A stretch of 5,556 nucleotides of DNA from Syntrophaceae bacterium PtaB.Bin038 (GTDB lineage Bacteria; Desulfobacterota; Syntrophia; Syntrophales; UBA2192). Positions within the stretch are counted from its first letter, which is position 1; every line of letters begins with the position of its first letter. The position numbers and the translations under genes are program-made. The notes under the pieces were generated by a model that worked only from the letters and a program-made list of their open reading frames with translations, had not been told where the DNA came from and made no database searches. The DNA lies in NCBI GenBank assembly GCA_002067855.1, contig MVQS01000121.1, positions 1-5,556 of the forward strand. Direction: 5' to 3'. Below are positions 1 to 5,556 of this stretch, piece after piece.

Positions 1-842
1 TCGCAGGCCGGGGTGATCTTCACGGCCCCGGAGCCGAAGTCCATGGTCACGTAGTCGTCGGCGATGATGGGGATCTCCTTGTTCACGAGCGGCAGGATCA
101 CCATCTTGCCGATGACGTCCTTGTAACGCGGGTCGTTGGGGTTGACGGCCACGGCCGTGTCGCCCAGCATCGTCTCCGGCCTCGTGGTGGCCACGCTGAT
201 CTCCCCCGTGCCGTCGGCGTAGGGGTAGCGGATGTGCCAGAGGTTGCTCTTCTCCTGCTCGAACTCCACCTCCAGATCCGAGATGGCCGTGTGGCAGCGG
301 GGGCACCAGTTGACGATGTAGTCGCCCTTGTAGATGAGGCCGTCGTGCCAGAGCCGCACGAAGACCTCGCGGACCGCCCTGGAGAGACCCTCGTCCATGG
401 TGAAACGCTCGCGTTCCCAGTCGCAGGAGCAGCCCAGGCGCTGCAGCTGGTGCAGGATGACGCCGCCGTACTTCTCCTTCCACTTCCAGACGCGCTCGAT
501 GAACTTCTCCCGGCCCAGGTCGTGCCGCGTCTTTCCCTCCTTGGCCAGCTCCTGCTCGACCACGTTCTGCGTCGCGATCCCGGCGTGGTCCGTGCCCGGC
601 ATCCAGAGGGCGTTGTAGCCCTGCATGCGCCGGTAGCGCGTCATGATGTCCTGCAGGGTGTTGTTCAGGGCGTGCCCCATGTGGAGCATCCCCGTGACGT
701 TGGGGGGCGGGATGACGATGCAGAAGGGCTTTCGGTCACTCACGTCCTGCGCGTGGAAATACCGGTTCTGGAGCCAGAACTCGTACCACTTCGCCTCCAC
801 ATCCCCGGGCTCGTAGGTCTTCGGCAGTGCATTCGCGTCCAT
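1..842 (-). CDS. valS: Valyl-tRNA synthetase, N-terminal part (truncated by window edge)
   Basis: Cytoplasmic class I aminoacyl-tRNA synthetase that charges tRNA-Val with valine and edits mis-activated threonine. The first 280 residues are present. The HIGH-class ATP-binding signature appears as HMGH at residues 54-57, within [14 protein letters not shown], the usual ValRS form. [12 protein letters not shown] lies at 81-92, the zinc-type NWCPRC at 178-183, and the start of the editing (CP1) domain shows TTRPET at 219-224 and GDTAVAVNP at 227-235. The KMSKS loop, anticodon-binding domain and C-terminal coiled coil would lie beyond the left edge. I chose the ATG at 842 because a G-rich SD-like run (846-852) lies just upstream. 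An in-frame ATG four codons earlier (854) has no ribosome site. The gene follows miaA at 155 bases on the same strand, behind its own candidate promoter. Identification is secure. Confidence 0.98.
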   Translation of the reverse strand, partial: MDANALPKTYEPGDVEAKWYEFWLQNRYFHAQDVSDRKPFCIVIPPPNVTGMLHMGHALNNTLQDIMTRYRRMQGYNALWMPGTDHAGIATQNVVEQELAKEGKTRHDLGREKFIERVWKWKEKYGGVILHQLQRLGCSCDWERERFTMDEGLSRAVREVFVRLWHDGLIYKGDYIVNWCPRCHTAISDLEVEFEQEKSNLWHIRYPYADGTGEISVATTRPETMLGDTAVAVNPNDPRYKDVIGKMVILPLVNKEIPIIADDYVTMDFGSGAVKITPAC

Positions 843-845
843 CGG

Positions 846-852
846 TCCCCCC
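846..852 (-). promoter_or_regulatory. Ribosome binding site of valS
   Basis: On the minus strand the sequence is GGGGGGA, three bases before the ATG at 842. It is an imperfect and rather close Shine-Dalgarno match. It decides between the two in-frame ATGs: the upstream one at 854 would begin just before this run and has no purine-rich sequence of its own. Confidence 0.5.
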
Positions 853-885
853 ATTGGATCTGCTCGGTTCGTTTGGAATCCCCCG

Positions 886-908
886 TTTCCCCGCCTTTTT
901 CGGAGAAA
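886..908 (-). other. Small hairpin in the valS leader
   Basis: The minus strand reads TTTCTCCG, a 7-base loop (AAAAAGG), then CGGGGAAA. This gives an 8-bp stem with one G-U wobble. It lies inside the predicted untranslated leader, about 43 bases before the start codon. No T-run follows, so it is not an intrinsic terminator. A regulatory role is conjecture, and a stem of this size can arise by chance. Confidence 0.35.
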
Positions 909-923
909 TCGGTAATGTCCGGT

Positions 924-952
924 TTTCTATCCGGTCAGGCACCTTACGTCAA
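924..952 (-). promoter_or_regulatory. Candidate sigma70-type promoter of valS
   Basis: On the minus strand a -35 box TTGACG (947-952, five of six consensus bases) is separated by exactly 17 bases from a -10 box TAGAAA (924-929, four of six). Transcription would begin near 917 and leave a leader of about 75 bases before the valS ATG. It lies in the only sizeable gap on this side of miaA, which supports separate expression of valS. A direct repeat ACCGGA (918-923 and 930-935) brackets the -10 box. The call rests on consensus matching only. Confidence 0.5.
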
Positions 953-971
953 GGATTTTTCAAGGGATCGT

Positions 972-999
972 GGCTCCGAGGGCAGAGCCGGCCGGGCTC
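972..999 (-). other. Alternative short stems at the 3' end of miaA
   Basis: Reading the minus strand, GAGCC (995-999, overlapping the miaA stop), GGCTC (985-989) and GAGCC (972-976) follow one another. The middle arm can pair with either neighbour, giving two mutually exclusive 5-bp GC-rich stems. No T-run follows, so this is not a standard intrinsic terminator. It is the only candidate 3'-end structure I see between miaA and the valS promoter. Confidence 0.25.
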
Positions 1000-1918
1000 A
1001 GCTGCGGCGGAGAAACTCCTCGATCCGCGCCCGGACGGCGTCCGCCTCGGTCGGGTGGAACCACTCGATCCCCGACTCCCCCCTGAACCAGGTCATCTGG
1101 CGGCGGGCGTAATGCCGGGTGTCGCGCTGCATGCACCGAAGGGCATCGTCGAGGGACATTTCCCCCTTCAAGTGCCGGATGAAGTGTCTATACCCAAGTG
1201 TCCGCAACGGCTTCAAATTTTCTCGATATCCCATGCCGAGGACTTTCCCGGTCTCCTCGATCAGGCCCGCTTCGACCATCCGCACCGCCCGGCTGTCGAT
1301 GCGGCGGTAAAGATCCTCCCGGTCACGGTAGAGGCCGATCTTGAGGGCCTCGTATCGGACGTCGCGAAAGCCGTGCCGCCTCTGCTTCTCCGAGATCGGC
1401 TCCCCCGTCAGCTCGGCCGTTTCCAGCGCCCGGACGATGCGGACCCTGTCGCGCGGGTGGATCCGCTCGGCCGCCCCGGGGTCGAGCCGCCGGAGCCTGC
1501 CGTGAAGGCGCTCTCGGTCCTCCCCCTCCAGCGCCTCGCGGTATCTCCTCCGGAGATCCTCGCCGGGACCGTCGATCAGGCCTCCCGTGAGGGTCCGGAG
1601 GTAGAGCCCCGTGCCCCCGACGACGAAGACGGCCTTCCTGCCTTCGAGTTCCCCGATGATCGCGCCTGCCGTCTCGTTGAAGCGTGCCGCGCTGAACTCC
1701 TCGTCGGGGTCCACGACGTCGATGAGGTGGTGGGGTACCCTCTCGCGTTCCTGCGGCGAGGGTTTCGAGGTTCCGATGTCGAGACGGCGGTAGACCTGCA
1801 TGGAGTCGGCGCTGATGATCTCCCCGCCGAACTCGGACGCCAGGTCGAGGGCAAGCTCCGTCTTGCCGACGGCTGTCGGCCCGAGGATAATGATGACTTT
1901 TGGCTTTCGTGTCTCCAT
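998..1918 (-). CDS. miaA: tRNA dimethylallyltransferase
   Basis: Transfers a dimethylallyl group from DMAPP to N6 of adenine 37 in tRNAs that read codons starting with U, the first step of i6A/ms2i6A formation. It acts in the cytoplasm. The 306-residue product has the normal family length. Visible signatures are the P-loop GPTAVGKT (13-20), ISADSMQVYRRLDIGT (35-50, with the catalytic-base Asp38), VGGTGLY (100-106), the LRTLGYRHF segment (238-246) and the DTRHYARRQMTWFR tRNA-binding stretch (266-279). The ATG at 1918 places the P-loop at the expected distance from the N-terminus. No Shine-Dalgarno sequence is visible before it. It lies 147 bases downstream of mutL, a common bacterial pairing. 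The usual next partner hfq is not present; valS follows instead. The intervening inverted repeat may affect read-through from mutL. Confidence 0.98.
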   Translation of the reverse strand: METRKPKVIIILGPTAVGKTELALDLASEFGGEIISADSMQVYRRLDIGTSKPSPQERERVPHHLIDVVDPDEEFSAARFNETAGAIIGELEGRKAVFVVGGTGLYLRTLTGGLIDGPGEDLRRRYREALEGEDRERLHGRLRRLDPGAAERIHPRDRVRIVRALETAELTGEPISEKQRRHGFRDVRYEALKIGLYRDREDLYRRIDSRAVRMVEAGLIEETGKVLGMGYRENLKPLRTLGYRHFIRHLKGEMSLDDALRCMQRDTRHYARRQMTWFRGESGIEWFHPTEADAVRARIEEFLRRS

Positions 1919-1957
1919 GGCAGGAACGGGTATGCAAATCAGTATCGAACTTGTTCA

Positions 1958-2060
1958 GGAAGCTGGGAAGATAGGAAGTTGAGAAGCTTGGGGAAGCTGA
2001 ACGCTATTGTCAGTCTCCCTGTTTTTCCGAACTTCTCAACTTCATAACTTCCTAACTTCC
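1958..2060. repeat. Large imperfect inverted repeat of period-8 units (mutL-miaA gap)
   Basis: Two 31-base arms, 1958-1988 and 2030-2060, are reverse complements at 26 of 31 positions, with a perfect 12-base core (GAAGTTGAGAAG and its complement). The loop is about 41 bases. Each arm is itself a degenerate tandem of 8-base units: on the minus strand AAGTTAGG, AAGTTATG, AAGTTGAG, AAGTTCGG on the mutL side, and AGCTTCTC, AACTTCCT, ATCTTCCC-type units on the miaA side. In the mutL transcript two of the five mismatches become G-U pairs, so a long stem is feasible, beginning five bases after the mutL stop. No T-run follows either arm, so it is not a classical terminator. It encodes nothing recognisable. 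A dispersed intergenic repeat is my preferred reading; an mRNA 3'-end stabiliser is an alternative. Confidence 0.8.
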
Positions 2061-2065
2061 GTCCT

Positions 2066-3853
2066 TTATGTGCGCTTGAACATTCTCTCGATGACCGCCG
2101 CGGGCAGCTCGACGAACACCGGCCTGCCGTGCGGGCAGTTGGAGGCGAAGGGGATCCCGTCGAGGTCACGGCAGAGGTGCTTCACCTCGTCGGGGCCGAG
2201 GGGCCGGCGGGCCCTGATCGCCCCCCGGCAGGCCATCCGGACGAAGATCCGGTTGCGCTTTTCATCCTGCGGCAGACCGGAATCGGCGATCCCGTCCAGT
2301 ATCTCCCTCACCAGGGCCCGCACGTCCGTGTCGCCCAGCAGGGCCGGAACGGACTTGACGACGGCCGTGTTCGCCCCGAAGGGCTCGACCTCCACGCCCG
2401 CCTCGAGCAGCAGGTCCCGCGCCGCCGTGAGCCGCTGGAAATCCCCCGGGCTCATCTCGAGGACCTCGGGGATGAGCAGGCTCTGCGCCTCGAGCCCCGC
2501 TCCCTTCGCTTCCCTCAGCCTCTCGTAGAGGATGCGCTCGTGGGCGGCGTGCTGGTCGAGCAGGATCATCACGCCCGGCGCCGCGAAAACGAGGTAGGTC
2601 CCGTCGAACTGCCCGAGATAGTCCAGGGACGAAAAAAGGAAAGGTTGCTGCGGGGCCGTGCCCCGCTCGAACAGATCGCCGGGGCCCGTACCGAAATCGG
2701 GGACGTCCCCCGGGGGAGGGCCGGGCGGCGACGGCCGGCCGGCGGCGATCCCCGACGAAAGGCTGTAACGCCGGAGGGCCTCGGCCACGCCGGCGCGGGC
2801 CGGGGCCGCCTGCCAGCGCGCAGCGCCGGGCGCCGCGGGCGCCCCCGCCGTCGGCCTGACGCCCGAGAGGGCCGCCGCGAGGCCCCGGTGAATCAGCTCC
2901 CGCACGTCCTGCGGCCGCCGGAAGCGGACCTCCAGCTTGGCCGGGTGGACGTTGACGTCGAGCGCATCGGGCGGCATCTCGACGAAGACGGCGCAGGCGG
3001 GGTACTTGCGGGCCTCGAGGAGACTGCGGTAGGCATTCATGACGGCCTGGGACAGCAATGCGTCCCGGACGTAGCGGCCGTTGACGTAGAAAAACATGCT
3101 GCGCGTCGAGGAGCGCGTGAAATCGGGCCTCGACACGAACCCGTCGAGGCGCATCCCCGGCGCGTCCGCCTCGACGGGAACCAGGTGGTTGCGCAGGTCG
3201 CTGCCGAGCAGCAGGACGATCCGGTCGCGGAGGGCCTCCGTGCGCGGGATCTCGAGAAGCATGCGGGCCCCCGCCGTGACCTTCGCCCGCACGCCTCCGT
3301 GGGGAAGCAGCACGCGGACGATGACGTCGAGGCAGTGCCCCTGCTCCGTGGCGTCCTGCCGCAGGAACTTCCTGCGCACGGGCAGCGAGTCGAAGATGCG
3401 GCTCACGGTGATCGTCGTGCCCTCGGGGCAGCCGACGGCCTCGCAGGCCTGGACGGCCCCGTTCTCCACGACGATGCGTGTGCCCTCCACGTCGCCCCGG
3501 CGCCGCGTGGCCATCTCCACGCGGCAGACCGCCGCGATGCTCGGCAGCGCCTCCCCCCTGAACCCCAGGGACCGGACACCGCAGAGATCCTCCACGGTGA
3601 GGATCTTGCTCGTGGCATGTCTCTCGAAGGCCACGGGGACGTCCTGCGGCCCGATGCCGGTGCCGTTGTCGGCGATCCGGATCATCTCCTTGCCCCCGCC
3701 CCGCAGGTCGACGGCGATGTCCGTGGCGCCCGCGTCGACGGCGTTCTCGAGCAGTTCCTTCACGATGGATGAGGGCCGCTCGATGACTTCGCCGGCGGCG
3801 ATCTTCGAGGCGACCTCCTCGGGAAGCACGGTGATTTTCCGGTTTACATCCAT
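2066..3853 (-). CDS. mutL: DNA mismatch repair protein MutL, endonuclease-type
   Basis: Mismatch-repair mediator that links MutS to strand incision. The product is 595 residues. The N-terminal GHKL ATPase shows KELLENAVDAGA (32-43, with catalytic Glu33 and Asn37), ADNGTGI (61-67), RHATSKI (78-84), SLGFRGEALPSIAAV (95-109) and GTTITV (145-150). NVHPAKLEVRF (301-311) closes the transducer domain. A Pro/Ala-rich linker spans about 333-403. The C-terminal domain carries the nuclease motif DQHAAHERILYE (433-444, fitting DQHA-x2-E-x4-E), ACRGAI (541-546), CPHGRP (573-578) and a terminal FKR (592-594). QSLLIP (457-462) resembles the sliding-clamp-binding motif of such MutLs. This set is typical of species without MutH/Dam-directed repair. 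The ATG at 3853 is the first usable start because an in-frame TGA lies two codons upstream. No clear ribosome site precedes it. Confidence 0.98.
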   Translation of the reverse strand: MDVNRKITVLPEEVASKIAAGEVIERPSSIVKELLENAVDAGATDIAVDLRGGGKEMIRIADNGTGIGPQDVPVAFERHATSKILTVEDLCGVRSLGFRGEALPSIAAVCRVEMATRRRGDVEGTRIVVENGAVQACEAVGCPEGTTITVSRIFDSLPVRRKFLRQDATEQGHCLDVIVRVLLPHGGVRAKVTAGARMLLEIPRTEALRDRIVLLLGSDLRNHLVPVEADAPGMRLDGFVSRPDFTRSSTRSMFFYVNGRYVRDALLSQAVMNAYRSLLEARKYPACAVFVEMPPDALDVNVHPAKLEVRFRRPQDVRELIHRGLAAALSGVRPTAGAPAAPGAARWQAAPARAGVAEALRRYSLSSGIAAGRPSPPGPPPGDVPDFGTGPGDLFERGTAPQQPFLFSSLDYLGQFDGTYLVFAAPGVMILLDQHAAHERILYERLREAKGAGLEAQSLLIPEVLEMSPGDFQRLTAARDLLLEAGVEVEPFGANTAVVKSVPALLGDTDVRALVREILDGIADSGLPQDEKRNRIFVRMACRGAIRARRPLGPDEVKHLCRDLDGIPFASNCPHGRPVFVELPAAVIERMFKRT

Positions 3854-3933
3854 AATTCACTGTCAGGATCTGAGACGACGTTGCGAAGACTCTGGAAGAC
3901 CTCTTTCTACACTCTGTCCCCTGAACCCTGTCT
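3854..3933 (-). other. rmlD-mutL intergenic spacer
   Basis: The 80 bases between the rmlD stop and the mutL start contain no ORF. I find no -35/-10 pair at acceptable spacing and no stem followed by a T-run. The direct repeat GAAGAC occurs at 3885-3890 and 3895-3900 (plus strand), with its complement GTCTTC at 3930-3935 over the end of rmlD. mutL may therefore be read from the truA-rmlD transcript, but this cannot be decided from the sequence. Confidence 0.5.
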
Positions 3934-3934
3934 T
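3907..3934. repeat. Degenerate period-7 run after rmlD
   Basis: On the plus strand four successive 7-base units start with CT: CTACACT, CTGTCCC, CTGAACC, CTGTCTT. Only the last three resemble one another closely. The last base of the run is the final base of the rmlD stop codon. It may be a remnant of an intergenic simple-sequence repeat. With so few diverged units, chance cannot be excluded. Confidence 0.3.
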
Positions 3935-4788
3935 CACCGATGGATGTGGCTCTGCCCCGTGAGATACTCGCTGAGGGCGACCTGCCAGGGCCGCATGGTC
4001 TTCTGCGTCGCCTCCATGAACTTGCGGTTGCTCAGCACCGAGTAGGCCGGGCGCACGGCCTTGCGGTCCAGCTCGCTCGACCGGATGGGAACCACGGTCA
4101 CCCCGGTGACCTGGGCGATCTCGAGGATCCGCCGGGCGAAGTCGTACCAGCTGCACACGCCCCGGTTCGTCACGTGGTACGTCCCGAGGCAGTCCCGCTC
4201 GATGAGCAGCTTCGTGGCCTGCGCCAGGTCGAGCGTGAAGGTGGGGGAACCCACCTGGTCGTCGACGACCCGAAGGGTCTCCCCGTCCCTGGCCCTGGCC
4301 AGGATGGCCTTGACGAAGTTCTTCCCCCGGCGTCCGTAGAGCCAGGCCGTGCGGATCAGCACGTGGCGCTCCAGCGTCTCGACGAGCGCCTCCTCACCCC
4401 TGCGCTTGGACTCCCCGTAGGCGTTGACGGGTCGGCAGGGATCGTCCTCGAGGTAGGGCTCGCCCTTGGTCCCGTCGAAGACGTAGTCCGTGCTGTAATG
4501 AACGACCTTCGCCCCCGAGGACTTGCAGGCCTCGGCCACGTTGCGCACCCCGTCGGCATTCACGGCGAAGCAGGCGGACCTGTGGGTCTCGCACCCGTCC
4601 ACGTCGGTGTAGGCGGCCGCGTTGACCACCGTCCCGGGGCGGAACTCCCGGATGACCCGGTCGCAGTCCGCAGCCGACGTGATGTCGAAGTCGTCCACGT
4701 CGACGCCCGCGACGTCATGGTCCCTGCCCAGCACGTCCACGAGGTCGCTTCCCAGCATGCCCCTGTGTCCCATCACCAGGATTCTCAT
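3934..4788 (-). CDS. rmlD: dTDP-4-dehydrorhamnose reductase
   Basis: NAD(P)H-dependent short-chain reductase for the last step of dTDP-L-rhamnose synthesis, supplying rhamnose for surface polysaccharide. It is also called rfbD. The 284-residue product has the usual family length. The N-terminal Rossmann loop is GHRGMLG (7-13), followed by DFDIT (33-37) and VVNAAAYTDVDGCE (54-67). The catalytic triad is visible in STDYVFDG (99-106) and YGESK (124-128, Tyr124 and Lys128). DQVGSPT (177-183) and RPAYSVLSN (246-254) are further RmlD hallmarks. The ATG at 4788 overlaps the truA stop as ATGA and has a perfect ribosome site. The frame stays open for 119 codons further upstream, but only as a shadow of truA. 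No other rhamnose genes (rmlA, B, C) are in view. A related SDR-family sugar reductase of different specificity is the main alternative. Confidence 0.93.
   Translation of the reverse strand: MRILVMGHRGMLGSDLVDVLGRDHDVAGVDVDDFDITSAADCDRVIREFRPGTVVNAAAYTDVDGCETHRSACFAVNADGVRNVAEACKSSGAKVVHYSTDYVFDGTKGEPYLEDDPCRPVNAYGESKRRGEEALVETLERHVLIRTAWLYGRRGKNFVKAILARARDGETLRVVDDQVGSPTFTLDLAQATKLLIERDCLGTYHVTNRGVCSWYDFARRILEIAQVTGVTVVPIRSSELDRKAVRPAYSVLSNRKFMEATQKTMRPWQVALSEYLTGQSHIHR
4785..4788 (-). other. ATGA stop-start overlap of truA and rmlD
   Basis: On the minus strand the rmlD ATG (4788-4786) overlaps the truA TGA (4787-4785). A four-base overlap of this kind is the standard arrangement for translational coupling by re-initiation, and it puts the two genes on one message. 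Confidence 0.9.
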
Positions 4789-5528
4789 CCGTATCTCACC
4801 TCCACGAGGAACAGGCCCCCGGCCGGGGCCGCCCGGCCCGCCTGCCGGCGGTCTTTCGCCTCGACGATGCGGGTCATGTCCCCCTCGGGAATCGACCCCG
4901 TGCCGATGTCGACGAGGGTGCCCACGATGTTGCGGACCATGTGCCGTAAAAACCCGTCGGCCTCGATCTGGAAGGCGATCATCCCCCCCTCTTCCCGCTC
5001 GAAGCGCGCGTCCGTCACGGTCCGCACCCGGTCCTCCACCCCGCACTGCGCCGCGCAGAAGGAGTTGAAGTCGTGCGTGCCCAGGATGTGCCGCGCCGCG
5101 CGCCGCATGGCCTCGAGATCGAGGGGCCTGCGCACGTGCCAGCACCGGTCCCTCTCGAGCGCCGTCCGCACGGGGCGGTTGAAGATCCGGTACCGGTAGA
5201 CCTTCCCCAGGGCATGGTACCGGGAGTGGAACTCCCAGTCCACGTCGCTCATCTCCTTCACGACGATGTCGGGCGGCAGCAGGCTGTTGACCCCCAGGTG
5301 GAGATTGCGCAGCGGCAGCCCCGAGGACGTCCGGAAATTCGCCACCTGGTTCAGGGCATGGACGCCCGTATCGGTGCGGCTCGAGGCGACGAGCACCACG
5401 CGCTCGCTGACGATCCGCGCGATGGTGTCCTCCATCACCTGCTGGATGGTGAGGACGTCGGCCTGCCTCTGCCAGCCGTTGTAGGCGGTCCCGTCGTACT
5501 CGATGACCAGTTTGATATTCCTCTTCAT
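4785..5528 (-). CDS. truA: tRNA pseudouridine(38-40) synthase TruA
   Basis: Converts uridines 38, 39 and 40 in the anticodon stem-loop of many tRNAs to pseudouridine, in the cytoplasm. The 247-residue product is complete and close to the usual length. It opens with KLVIEYDGTAYNGWQRQ (6-22), the family's typical N-terminus. The catalytic aspartate is Asp53 in SSRTDTGVHA (49-58), and the conserved active-site tyrosine is probably Tyr111 in KVYRYRIFN. FLRHMVRNIVGTL (193-205) and the C-terminal GLFLVEVRY (238-246) are also characteristic. The ATG at 5528 is the only start codon in this frame within the window. The 28 bases before it hold no evident ribosome site or promoter, and the frame remains open to the edge. 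Its last codons contain the ribosome site of rmlD. Confidence 0.98.
   Translation of the reverse strand: MKRNIKLVIEYDGTAYNGWQRQADVLTIQQVMEDTIARIVSERVVLVASSRTDTGVHALNQVANFRTSSGLPLRNLHLGVNSLLPPDIVVKEMSDVDWEFHSRYHALGKVYRYRIFNRPVRTALERDRCWHVRRPLDLEAMRRAARHILGTHDFNSFCAAQCGVEDRVRTVTDARFEREEGGMIAFQIEADGFLRHMVRNIVGTLVDIGTGSIPEGDMTRIVEAKDRRQAGRAAPAGGLFLVEVRYG
4796..4803 (-). promoter_or_regulatory. Strong ribosome binding site of rmlD inside truA
   Basis: The minus strand reads GGAGGTGA, an eight-base perfect complement to the 3' end of typical bacterial 16S rRNA, seven bases before the rmlD ATG. It lies within the codons for the conserved Val-Glu-Val-Arg end of TruA. It fixes the rmlD start and is much stronger than anything visible before truA, mutL or miaA. 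Confidence 0.85.
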
Positions 5529-5556
5529 CGCTGCGCCGAATCTTACAGGAAAATCC

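Noticed and set aside
840..854. T-box-like sequence at the valS start
   Set aside because: The minus strand ATGGGGGGACCG resembles the T-box core AGGGUGGNACCG. However the first base of the UGGN element is changed, the predicted leader (about 75 bases) is too short for a specifier stem, and the stretch coincides with the ribosome site and start codon. Chance similarity is more likely.
234..1112. 292-codon plus-strand open frame opposite valS
   Set aside because: Antisense shadow of the conserved valS N-terminus, running on across a promoter region and the end of miaA.
827..2047. 406-codon plus-strand open frame opposite miaA
   Set aside because: No recognisable family and compositional character of a mirror frame. 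miaA on the other strand has all its motifs.
1958..2060. Inverted repeat as a rho-independent terminator of mutL
   Set aside because: The stem is long, with an internal mismatch pattern and a 41-base loop, and no T-run follows in either direction.
1958..2060. Repeat as a CRISPR fragment
   Set aside because: Units are only 8 bases, contiguous without spacers, and arranged as a palindrome.
2129..3772. 547-codon open frame on the plus strand, antisense to mutL
   Set aside because: Its product is a low-complexity Arg/Gly/Ala/Pro/Asp mix with no domain, and it lies entirely opposite a fully conserved mutL. Long antisense frames are expected where codons have strong GC bias at the third position.
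2262..3860. 532-codon minus-strand open frame starting at a GTG just before mutL
   Set aside because: It runs in a shifted frame inside mutL and encodes an Arg/Gly/Pro-rich low-complexity sequence. It is a shadow.
4789..5145. N-terminal extension of rmlD by 119 residues
   Set aside because: The frame is open, but the extension overlaps truA, is Arg/Gly/Ala-rich and matches nothing. The Rossmann start and a perfect ribosome site place the start at 4788.

Overview
This is a GC-rich bacterial chromosome segment (by eye about 60-65% G+C). All five recognisable genes lie on the minus strand, and coding fills nearly the whole window. In the direction of transcription (right to left) the order is truA, rmlD/rfbD, mutL, miaA and valS, the last cut by the left edge. 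I found no plus-strand gene, RNA gene, insertion sequence, CRISPR array or prophage. The protein sequences and the type of simple repeat between genes would fit a deltaproteobacterial lineage (Desulfobacterota, for example Syntrophales-like). That is inference from general familiarity and no search was run.

Right part (about 3934-5528): truA (tRNA pseudouridine synthase A) and rmlD (dTDP-4-dehydrorhamnose reductase) overlap as ATGA. A full-strength Shine-Dalgarno (SD) sequence for rmlD is embedded in the last codons of truA, so the pair is almost certainly one transcription and translation unit. Centre (2066-3853): a complete mutL has an intact GHKL ATPase and an intact C-terminal metal-dependent nuclease signature. 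It therefore belongs to the endonuclease class used in MutH-independent mismatch repair. It is flanked on both sides by short non-coding stretches of degenerate short-period repeats: a period-7 run after rmlD and a large inverted repeat built of period-8 units after mutL.

Left part (1-1918): miaA (tRNA A37 dimethylallyltransferase) follows mutL, a gene order shared with many bacteria (mutL-miaA, usually followed by hfq). Here the next gene is valS (valyl-tRNA synthetase). It is preceded by a plausible sigma70-type promoter and a short leader with a small hairpin.

Functionally the window is housekeeping: three translation genes (truA, miaA, valS), one DNA repair gene (mutL) and one cell-surface sugar gene (rmlD). 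I see no convincing novel system. The most noticeable non-coding item is the inverted-repeat element between mutL and miaA.
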